NCBI RefSeq assembly: GCF_008710095.1
Contig: NZ_VYKJ01000019.1
Coordinates: 1 to 64,000, forward strand
DNA length: 64,000 nucleotides
Direction of reading: 5' to 3'
Source of the DNA: Affinibrenneria salicis
GTDB lineage: Bacteria; Pseudomonadota; Gammaproteobacteria; Enterobacterales; Enterobacteriaceae
This document shows positions 55,647-64,000 of the stretch, piece by piece (position 1 is the first letter of the stretch; every line of letters starts with the position of its first letter). The notes beneath the pieces are model-generated. The model did no database searches. It was not told the origin of the DNA and worked only from the letters and a program-made list of their open reading frames with translations. Made by a program: the position numbers and the translations under genes.

Positions 55647-56605
55647 TGAAGCGTTTTTGGTTTGCCACTTGTTTGCTGGCAGGCAGCCTGTTCTACTCAG
55701 CCCTCGCCCCGGCCCAGACGGATACCGGGGCGTTGTTGCAGAAAATGAACAGCGCCAGCCGCGCATTGAGCTACGAACTTTATTTCGTCAACGTCAGCAA
55801 TCAGGGGATCGAATCCCTGCGCTATCGCCACACGCTGTTTAACCGGCATTCGCTGGCGCAATTGGTGCAACTGGACGGGCCGCGGCGCGAGATCGTCCAG
55901 CGCGGCAACAGCATTAGCTATTTTGACACCGGAATGGAGCCTTTTTCGCTGCCGGGCGATCATATTGTTGACGCTTTGCCGGCTCTGGCTTACGCCGATT
56001 TCAACTACCTGGCCAACTACTATAATTTCATCCCTGTCGCCCGATCGCGCATTGCCGATCGGCTGTGCGATGTAATTCGCATCGTGCCGCGCGATGGCTC
56101 GCGCTATAGCTATGTGGTGTGGCTGGACGCCGAGTCCGGTCTGCCGCTGCGCGCTGATTTACAGGGGCGTGAAGGGGAGGTGCTCGAACAGTATCGGGCC
56201 ATTTCCTTAACTATTGACCAGGATATTCAGACGGCGATGAAATCGCTGGAAACGGCCAACCTGCCGCCGTTGCTGACTACGCCTCGACCGGAACAAACCC
56301 GCTTTAACTGGACGCCGCAGTGGCTGCCCGGCGGCGTGAAGGAAGTCTCGTCCGGGCGTCGTTCGCTGCCGGAGATCAATCTCGCTATTGAATCGCGTAT
56401 GTACAGCGATGGTTTGTTCAGTTTCTCGATTAATATCAATCCCACGGGCGACCAGCCGATAGAGCAGCAGTATCTGCGTACCAGCGGACGGCGTATGGTG
56501 CATACCGAAGTGCGCGATAATCGTGAAATCACCATCGTCGGGGAACTGCCGCCGATCACCGCTAAGCGTATTGCGGATAATATCGTCTTCGGAGAGGCGA
56601 AGTGA
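55646..56605 (+). CDS. rseB: Sigma-E regulator RseB
   Basis: RseB (319 residues) is a periplasmic protein that binds RseA and shields it from DegS, and senses mislocalised lipopolysaccharide. A signal peptide ends near APAQ. The two-domain LolA-like fold is indicated by conserved segments LSYELYFVNVS and FNWTPQWLPGGVKEVS. Its ATG overlaps the rseA stop by one base. Confidence 0.95.
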   Translation: MKRFWFATCLLAGSLFYSALAPAQTDTGALLQKMNSASRALSYELYFVNVSNQGIESLRYRHTLFNRHSLAQLVQLDGPRREIVQRGNSISYFDTGMEPFSLPGDHIVDALPALAYADFNYLANYYNFIPVARSRIADRLCDVIRIVPRDGSRYSYVVWLDAESGLPLRADLQGREGEVLEQYRAISLTIDQDIQTAMKSLETANLPPLLTTPRPEQTRFNWTPQWLPGGVKEVSSGRRSLPEINLAIESRMYSDGLFSFSININPTGDQPIEQQYLRTSGRRMVHTEVRDNREITIVGELPPITAKRIADNIVFGEAK

Positions 56606-57081
56606 TCAAGGAATGGGCCACGGTCGTCGCCTGGCAACAGGGCGTCGCGACGCTGCGCTGTGAGCCGCGTTCCGGCTGCGGCAGCTGCCAGTCGCGCTCA
56701 GGCTGCGGCGCGCGGGCGCTCAGCGAGCCGGGCGATCTCGCCCCTGCGTCGCTGTTCCAGATTCCTTATGCCCGCCCGCTCAGCGTAGGGCAGCGAGTGG
56801 AACTGGGCATCGGCGAAGGCAGCCTGCTGCGTTCCGCGCTGCTGATTTATATGACGCCGCTGGCCGGTTTGCTGAGCGGCGCCGCGCTGATGCAGGCGCT
56901 GAGCGGCAGCGAAATAATGGCGGTGTGCGGCGCATTCGCCGGCGGCGCGCTGGGTTTTATGCTCGCCAGGCTGCAAGCCGGGAAGATGGAGCAAAACAGC
57001 GACTATCAGCCGACTATTCTGCAGGTGGCGCTGCCTGACGCGCAATTGCGCGTCCAGACCGCGAGCGAACAGCGGGGTTAA
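56602..57081 (+). CDS. rseC: SoxR-reducing system protein RseC
   Basis: RseC (159 residues) is an inner-membrane protein with a Cys-rich N-terminus (CEPRSGCGSCQSRSGCG) and two membrane helices (about 72-98 and 100-118). It affects sigma-E activity slightly, and homologues in the Rsx/Rnf system help reduce SoxR. The start is GTG overlapping the rseB stop (GTGA). Confidence 0.93.
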   Translation: MIKEWATVVAWQQGVATLRCEPRSGCGSCQSRSGCGARALSEPGDLAPASLFQIPYARPLSVGQRVELGIGEGSLLRSALLIYMTPLAGLLSGAALMQALSGSEIMAVCGAFAGGALGFMLARLQAGKMEQNSDYQPTILQVALPDAQLRVQTASEQRG

Positions 57082-57338
57082 TCTTTAACCTGTCGCACGT
57101 TATTTCCTTTTATTTGTCCCCCTTCCGGCCGGCTTAATATCTTCTTTCATCTTGCTGCGCGTGCTTTCTGAATAAAACGGTCATAATCGTGGGTAATGCG
57201 CCGCACATGACTAGGTTTTCAACCTTGCGCCATGTAGAATGCAGCGGTTCCGGTGAAAGACATTCTCTGTCATTTTCACTTCATGTGCGTGCCCATCGGC
57301 AACAGTGTCTGAACAGCAGGGTAGAAAAATACTTTAGA

Positions 57339-59138
57339 ATGAAGAATATAAGAAACTTTTCCATTATTGCTCACATCGACCACGGTAAGTCGACGTTGTC
57401 CGATCGTATTATTCAAATCTGCGGTGGCCTGACCGAGCGGGAGATGGCCGCGCAGGTTCTTGATTCGATGGATCTGGAACGTGAACGCGGCATAACCATT
57501 AAAGCGCAGAGCGTCACGCTGGACTACAAAGCACTGGATGGCGAAACCTATCAGCTGAATTTCATCGACACGCCGGGACACGTAGACTTTTCGTACGAGG
57601 TATCCCGCTCGCTGGCCGCCTGTGAAGGGGCGCTGCTGGTGGTGGACGCCGGGCAGGGCGTTGAAGCGCAGACGCTGGCGAACTGTTATACCGCGATTGA
57701 AATGGATCTGGAAGTGGTTCCGGTTCTGAACAAAATTGACCTGCCGGCGGCCGACCCCGATCGCGTCGCGCAGGAAATAGAGGATATTGTCGGCATAGAC
57801 GCCGCCGACGCGGTGCGCTGCTCGGCCAAGACCGGCGTAGGCGTGCCCGAAGTGCTGGAACGGCTGGTGCGCGATATTCCGCCGCCGGTCGGCGAGCCAG
57901 GCGAGCCGCTGCAGGCGTTGATCATCGACTCCTGGTTTGATAATTACCTGGGCGTAGTCTCGCTGGTGCGGATTAAAAACGGCAGCCTGCGCAAGGGCGA
58001 TAAGGTCAAGGTGATGAGCACCGGTCAGGTGTATAACGCCGATCGTCTCGGCATCTTTACGCCGAAGCAGGTCGACCGTGACGTGCTGAACTGCGGCGAA
58101 GTCGGCTGGCTGGTGTGCGCCATCAAAGATATTCTCGGCGCGCCGGTCGGCGATACGCTGACGTTATCCCGTCAGCCCGCCGAAAAGGCCTTACCGGGCT
58201 TTAAAAAAGTTAAACCGCAGGTCTATGCCGGTCTGTTCCCGGTCAGCTCCGATGATTACGAATCCTTCCGCGATGCGTTGGGTAAACTGAGCCTGAACGA
58301 CGCCTCGCTGTTTTATGAACCGGAAAGCTCCACCGCGCTTGGCTTCGGCTTCCGCTGCGGTTTCCTTGGTCTGCTGCATATGGAGATCATTCAGGAACGT
58401 CTGGAGCGCGAATACGATCTCGATCTGATCACCACCGCTCCCACCGTGGTGTACCAGGTTGAAACCACCGGCGGGGACGTCGTTCATGTGGACAGTCCGT
58501 CCAAACTGCCGCCGCTGAATAATATCGCCGAACTGCGCGAGCCGATTGCGGAATGCCATATGCTGCTGCCGCAGGAATATTTGGGCAATGTGATTACCCT
58601 GTGTGTGGAAAAACGCGGCATCCAGACTAACATGGTTTATCACGGCAACCAGGTTGCGCTGACCTATGACATCCCGATGGCGGAAGTGGTGCTGGACTTC
58701 TTCGATCGCCTGAAGTCCACTTCACGCGGCTACGCTTCGCTGGACTACAATTTCAAATGTTTCCAGGCCTCCGATATGGTGCGCGTCGACGTATTGATCA
58801 ACGGCGAGCGTGTGGACGCGCTGGCGCTGATTACCCACCGCGACAATTCGCAGTACCGCGGGCGTGAACTGGTGGAGAAGATGAAAGATCTGATCCCGCG
58901 CCAGCAGTTTGATATCGCGATTCAGGCCGCCATCGGCAACCACATCATCGCGCGTTCAACCGTCAAACAGCTGCGTAAGAACGTGCTGGCGAAATGTTAC
59001 GGCGGCGACGTGAGCCGTAAGAAGAAACTGCTGCAGAAGCAAAAAGAAGGTAAGAAACGTATGAAGCAGGTCGGTAACGTGGAGCTGCCTCAGGAAGCGT
59101 TCCTGGCCATTTTACACGTAGGAAAAGACAGTAAATAA
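57339..59138 (+). CDS. lepA: Elongation factor 4 (LepA)
   Basis: LepA (599 residues) is a ribosome-bound GTPase related to EF-G, involved in initiation or ribosome assembly. G motifs: [17 protein letters not shown] and NKIDLPAA. The LepA-specific C-terminal domain ends [16 protein letters not shown]. The start at 57339 equals that of E. coli; its ribosome site is poor, and the frame's 50 upstream codons have no support. It is followed closely by lepB. Confidence 0.96.
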   Translation: MKNIRNFSIIAHIDHGKSTLSDRIIQICGGLTEREMAAQVLDSMDLERERGITIKAQSVTLDYKALDGETYQLNFIDTPGHVDFSYEVSRSLAACEGALLVVDAGQGVEAQTLANCYTAIEMDLEVVPVLNKIDLPAADPDRVAQEIEDIVGIDAADAVRCSAKTGVGVPEVLERLVRDIPPPVGEPGEPLQALIIDSWFDNYLGVVSLVRIKNGSLRKGDKVKVMSTGQVYNADRLGIFTPKQVDRDVLNCGEVGWLVCAIKDILGAPVGDTLTLSRQPAEKALPGFKKVKPQVYAGLFPVSSDDYESFRDALGKLSLNDASLFYEPESSTALGFGFRCGFLGLLHMEIIQERLEREYDLDLITTAPTVVYQVETTGGDVVHVDSPSKLPPLNNIAELREPIAECHMLLPQEYLGNVITLCVEKRGIQTNMVYHGNQVALTYDIPMAEVVLDFFDRLKSTSRGYASLDYNFKCFQASDMVRVDVLINGERVDALALITHRDNSQYRGRELVEKMKDLIPRQQFDIAIQAAIGNHIIARSTVKQLRKNVLAKCYGGDVSRKKKLLQKQKEGKKRMKQVGNVELPQEAFLAILHVGKDSK

Positions 59139-59157
59139 TCCATCCTGAGGAGCTGGC

Positions 59158-60126
59158 ATGGCCAATATGTTTGCCCTGATTCTGGCACTGGCGACGCTGA
59201 TTACCGGCATCGTGTGGTGTTTCGAACGTTTTAAATGGGCTCCCGCTCGCCAGGCAAAAATGGCGGCGTTAAGTGAATCGGCCGGCGTAGGGGATAACAC
59301 GCCGGTTAAAACGGTGAAACAGCCGGGCTGGGTGGAAACCTGCGCGTCGGTGTTCCCGGTGCTGGCACTGGTTTTCATCGTGCGGTCGTTTGTTTATGAA
59401 CCCTTTCAGATCCCGTCGGGTTCCATGATGCCGACGCTGCTGATCGGCGATTTTATCCTGGTGGAAAAATACGCCTACGGGATTAAAGACCCTATCACGC
59501 AGACCACGCTGATTGAGACCGGCCGCCCTAAACGCGGCGACATCGCGGTGTTCAAATATCCGCTGGATACCAAAGTGGACTATATTAAGCGGGTCGTTGG
59601 GTTGCCGGGAGACCGGATCAGCTATGATCCGATCGCCAAACAGGTGACGGTGCAGCCGGCCTGCAGCGGCGAGCAGTCGTGCGATAAAGCGCTGGCGGTA
59701 ACCTACAGCGATAGGCAGGCGAGCGATTTTGTCCAGACTTTCAGCCGCGCCGGCCAGGGCGAGGCCAGCAGCGGTTTTTATCAGTTGCCGGCCGGCGAGC
59801 AGATGGATAACGGTATCCGTCTGGCCGGCAGAAAAGAGCAACTGGGCAGCGTAACGCACAATATTCTGGTGGTGCCCGGTCTGCAGGATCAGGCCGGCAT
59901 GTATTACAAACAGCCCAGTCAGCCGCTGGCCGTTTGGGTTGTTCCCCCTGGCCATTATTTTATGATGGGCGACAACCGGGATAATAGCGCGGATAGCCGT
60001 TATTGGGGTTTTGTGCCGGAGAAAAATCTGGTGGGCAAAGCCACGGCCATTTGGATGAGTTTTGAAAAACAGGAAGGCCAGTGGCCGACCGGCGTTCGTC
60101 TGAGCCGTATCGGCGCTATTCACTAA
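59158..60126 (+). CDS. lepB: Signal peptidase I
   Basis: LepB (322 residues) cleaves signal peptides of exported proteins at the outer face of the inner membrane. Two N-terminal membrane helices (about residues 4-21 and 62-78) precede the catalytic domain, with nucleophile Ser89 (IPSGSMMPT) and general base Lys145 (DYIKRVVGLPGD). The GDNRDNSADSRYWG box is conserved. It is in an operon with lepA. Confidence 0.96.
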   Translation: MANMFALILALATLITGIVWCFERFKWAPARQAKMAALSESAGVGDNTPVKTVKQPGWVETCASVFPVLALVFIVRSFVYEPFQIPSGSMMPTLLIGDFILVEKYAYGIKDPITQTTLIETGRPKRGDIAVFKYPLDTKVDYIKRVVGLPGDRISYDPIAKQVTVQPACSGEQSCDKALAVTYSDRQASDFVQTFSRAGQGEASSGFYQLPAGEQMDNGIRLAGRKEQLGSVTHNILVVPGLQDQAGMYYKQPSQPLAVWVVPPGHYFMMGDNRDNSADSRYWGFVPEKNLVGKATAIWMSFEKQEGQWPTGVRLSRIGAIH

Positions 60127-60187
60127 CGGCGAGCATAAACCCGCAGCATTCTCCGGCGGGCCGTTGTAGAATAGAGAGAAGTGAACT

Positions 60188-60207
60188 CAGGCTCCGGTCG
60201 GGGCCTG
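60188..60207 (+). promoter_or_regulatory. Hairpin in rnc leader (possible RNase III site)
   Basis: An 8-bp stem with one G-T pair (CAGGCTCC and GGGGCCTG) and a 4-base loop lies about 95 bases before rnc. In E. coli RNase III cuts a leader hairpin of its own message. This one is shorter than a typical RNase III substrate unless it extends through further pairing. Confidence 0.35.
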
Positions 60208-60296
60208 TGCAAACGAAACAGTTTTGGCTCGGTTTTTAGCAGAACAGGGCTGTTCCGTATGCTGCTGTTTTTGACGCATTGTTGATCTATTGGTAA

Positions 60297-61882
<1,586 letters not shown>

Positions 61883-61894
61883 CGGAAGACGCCG

Positions 61895-62620
61895 ATGGAA
61901 GGCTGGCAGCGGGCATTTGTCTTACATGGGCGTCCTTACAGCGAAACCAGCCTGCTGGTGGATTTGTTCAGCGAAAGCGACGGGCGGGTGAGGGTGCTGG
62001 CGAAAGGCGCCCGCGCCAGGCGTTCCAGTCTGAAAGGCTGTTTGCAACCGTTCACCCCGCTGCTGGTGCGCTGGAGCGGGCGCGGCGAAGTGAAAACGCT
62101 GCGCAATGCCGAACCGGTGTCGCTGGCGCTGCCGCTGACCGGCACCATGCTCTATTGCGGCCTGTATATCAATGAGCTGCTCTCGCGCGTGCTGGAGCAC
62201 GAAACCAACTACTCCGCGTTATTCTTTGATTATCTGCATTGTCTGCAACAGCTTGCCGCGTTGAATAGCGCCCCTGAACCCGCTCTGCGTTGCTTTGAGC
62301 TGGCGCTGCTCGGTTATCTGGGCTACGGCGTGGATTTCCTGCACTGCGCGGGGAGCGGCGAGCCGGTGGCGGATACCATGACCTATCGTTATCGCGAAGA
62401 AAAGGGTTTTATCGCCAGTCTGATCGTGGATAACAGCAGCTTTACCGGACGCCAGCTGCGCGCGCTGGACGCGCGGGAATTTCCCGACGCGGATACCCTG
62501 CGCGCCGCGCGACGTTTTACCCGCATGGCGCTTAAACCCTGGCTGGGCGGCAGGCCGCTGAAAAGCCGTGAATTATTCCGCCAGTTTGTGCCGAAAACGC
62601 CGTCGGGCGGCGCCGAATAG
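61895..62620 (+). CDS. recO: DNA repair protein RecO
   Basis: RecO (241 residues) helps load RecA on SSB-coated DNA with RecR in the RecF pathway. An N-terminal OB-fold ([20 protein letters not shown]) and a helical C-terminal part match E. coli. It lies 12 bases after era. Confidence 0.95.
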   Translation: MEGWQRAFVLHGRPYSETSLLVDLFSESDGRVRVLAKGARARRSSLKGCLQPFTPLLVRWSGRGEVKTLRNAEPVSLALPLTGTMLYCGLYINELLSRVLEHETNYSALFFDYLHCLQQLAALNSAPEPALRCFELALLGYLGYGVDFLHCAGSGEPVADTMTYRYREEKGFIASLIVDNSSFTGRQLRALDAREFPDADTLRAARRFTRMALKPWLGGRPLKSRELFRQFVPKTPSGGAE

Positions 62621-62695
62621 GCGGCAGAACATACCTGTGCCGGATGCGCCGGTATAAACTGCCATCAGTAAATACCATTTTATTAAGGATGTATC

Positions 62696-63427
62696 ATGGC
62701 TGAATTGTTGCTGGGCGTTAATATCGATCATATTGCGACGTTGCGAAATGCGCGCGGAACGGCCTGGCCCGATCCGGTACAGGCGGCGTTCGTGGCGGAG
62801 CAGGCCGGCGCCGATGGCATTACCGTGCATCTGCGCGAAGATCGGCGCCATATTACCGATCGCGACGTGCGTATCCTGCGTCAAACTATTCAGACCCGTA
62901 TGAATCTGGAAATGGCGGTTACCGATGAAATGCTGGATATCGCCTGCGAGCTTAAACCGCATTTCTGCTGTCTGGTGCCGGAAAAACGCCAGGAAGTGAC
63001 CACGGAAGGGGGGCTGGATGTGGCCGGGCAGCAGGACAAGATCAGCCGTGCGGTGGCGCGTTTAACCGAGGCTGGTATTGTTGTTTCGTTGTTTATCGAC
63101 GCCGACCGTCAGCAGATCGATGCCGCGGCGGACAGCGGCGCGCCTTTTATTGAGATTCATACCGGCGCCTACGCCGATGCGTCCGACGCCGCCGCGCAGC
63201 AGCATGAATTCGAGCGCATTCGTCAGGGCGCGCAGTACGCGGTCTCGCGCGGACTGAAGGTCAATGCCGGTCACGGACTGACCTACCATAACGTTCAGGC
63301 GGTGGCGGCCTTGCCGGAAATACACGAGCTTAATATCGGCCATTCGATTATTGGTCAGGCGGTTATCGGCGGCCTGGCGCCGGCGGTCGCCGATATGAAG
63401 ACCCTGATGCGGGAAGCCCGGCGCTGA
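62696..63427 (+). CDS. pdxJ: Pyridoxine 5'-phosphate synthase
   Basis: PdxJ (243 residues) condenses deoxyxylulose 5-phosphate with the PdxA product to make pyridoxine phosphate (vitamin B6). Segments [29 protein letters not shown] and [12 protein letters not shown] are typical. Its stop overlaps the acpS start (TGATG). Confidence 0.96.
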   Translation: MAELLLGVNIDHIATLRNARGTAWPDPVQAAFVAEQAGADGITVHLREDRRHITDRDVRILRQTIQTRMNLEMAVTDEMLDIACELKPHFCCLVPEKRQEVTTEGGLDVAGQQDKISRAVARLTEAGIVVSLFIDADRQQIDAAADSGAPFIEIHTGAYADASDAAAQQHEFERIRQGAQYAVSRGLKVNAGHGLTYHNVQAVAALPEIHELNIGHSIIGQAVIGGLAPAVADMKTLMREARR

Positions 63428-63807
63428 TGGCGATTCTCGGACTGGGTACGGATATCGTCGAAATCGGCCGCATCGAAGAGATCATCGCGCGTTCGGGCGA
63501 GCGGCTGGCGCGTCGGGTGCTCAGCGAGCAGGAGTGGCGACAGTATCAGCAGCATACTCAGCCCGCCCGCTTCCTCGCCAAACGTTTCGCCGCTAAAGAG
63601 GCGGCGGCTAAGGCGCTGGGGTGCGGTATTCGCAATGGGTTGGCTTTCGCCCAGTTCGAAGTTTTCAATGACGAGCTGGGAAAACCCGGGCTGCGTTTCT
63701 TTGCCCAGGCGAACGAGCTGGCCCGGCGGATGGGCGTGACGACGGTGCATCTTACGCTGGCCGATGAACGTCGTTATGCGTGCGCGACCGTGATTATCGA
63801 AGGGTGA
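63427..63807 (+). CDS. acpS: Holo-[acyl-carrier-protein] synthase
   Basis: AcpS (126 residues) transfers phosphopantetheine from coenzyme A to acyl carrier protein. Metal-binding Asp9 lies in [10 protein letters not shown] and the second ligand Glu in [11 protein letters not shown]. It is translationally coupled to pdxJ. Confidence 0.96.
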   Translation: MAILGLGTDIVEIGRIEEIIARSGERLARRVLSEQEWRQYQQHTQPARFLAKRFAAKEAAAKALGCGIRNGLAFAQFEVFNDELGKPGLRFFAQANELARRMGVTTVHLTLADERRYACATVIIEG

Positions 63808-63812
63808 TTTTA

Positions 63813-63841
63813 GGCGGCGTTACCGCGGGGGCGCCGTCTTT
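63813..63841 (+). terminator. Hairpin after acpS
   Basis: A 7-bp stem (GGCGGCG and CGCCGTC, one G-T pair) with a 12-base loop, followed by TTT, sits between acpS and the convergent yfhL. Confidence 0.4.
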
Positions 63842-63943
63842 CCGGTCCGTCGTCTGCCGAACGGGTTTATTCGCAGGCCGGAGTCGAACGCCAGGCGTAT
63901 TTCTTCCCGCCCGGGGCAGCGCATCGTCCGGCGGTCAGGCTCA

Positions 63944-64000
63944 TTAGCAGGGCCGACCGGTCTGAATTTCATCCGGGTGATACATCAGAACATATTTCTC
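63944..64000 (-). CDS. yfhL: Ferredoxin-type protein YfhL, C-terminal end only
   Basis: The last 18 codons (EKYVLMYHPDEIQTGRPC) and a TAA stop are present. They match the C-terminal end of E. coli YfhL, a small protein with two [4Fe-4S] clusters that follows acpS in E. coli. The cluster cysteines and start lie outside the window. Confidence 0.75.
   Translation of the reverse strand, partial: EKYVLMYHPDEIQTGRPC

Overview
The window is chromosomal DNA of a GC-rich gammaproteobacterium of the order Enterobacterales. Nearly every gene has an obvious Escherichia coli counterpart and local gene order is largely conserved. The sfuABC/yfuABC-type iron transporter, ERIC repeats and the local order suggest a Pectobacteriaceae- or Yersiniaceae-like genus (Brenneria or Lonsdalea would fit). 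That placement is inference; no 16S gene is present.

Layout. 1-1900 is a small accessory patch: the edge of an IS3-type element, a decayed second IS3 copy, an accessory peptide deformylase gene, a composite ERIC-like repeat and an 8-bp tandem repeat. 1929-5709 is the class Ib ribonucleotide reductase operon nrdHIEF (minus strand) with tandem NrdR-box-like sites. 6037-10503 holds yacC and the Fur-boxed ferric iron transporter sfuABC. 10516-11331 encodes two small exported proteins. 11653-26762 is the conserved block hpt, can, yadGH, panCB, folK-pcnB, gluQ, dksA, sfsA, thpR, hrpB, mrcB. 27125-30833 is fhuCDB without fhuA. 30896-39790 carries a Nudix gene, hemL, erpA, a small exported protein, mtnN, dgt, degP and cdaR; clcA, yadS and btuF, which lie here in E. 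coli, are missing. 40102-43900 is a sulfate transporter operon (sbp-cysTWA). 44213-46882 has tRNA-Lys, three tRNA-Val, gltX and two tRNA-Ala. 47035-53893 contains ung, grcA, a Tat-exported phosphoesterase, srmB, trmN6 and nadB. 54357-63807 is the rpoE-rseABC-lepA-lepB-rnc-era-recO-pdxJ-acpS block, and the 3' end of yfhL closes the window.

How the genes work together. The envelope-stress circuit is visible as a unit: rpoE has a sigma-E-type promoter, rseABC encode its regulators, and degP 17 kb away carries a promoter of the same geometry. Two iron uptake systems with Fur-type sites sit near a class Ib reductase, a combination typical of iron-limited life. Both transporter operons that start with a binding-protein gene have a strong stem-loop directly after it. 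tRNA1Val genes and the methyltransferase that modifies that tRNA lie within 8 kb.

Most of the window is ordinary core genome. I found no clearly new multi-gene system. The best second-look items are the apparent AUC start codon of pcnB, the chain of overlapping short ORFs before rpoE, the accessory deformylase in its repeat-rich setting, the exported DUF6515-like pair, and several gene losses relative to E. coli, one with an ERIC element in the gap.
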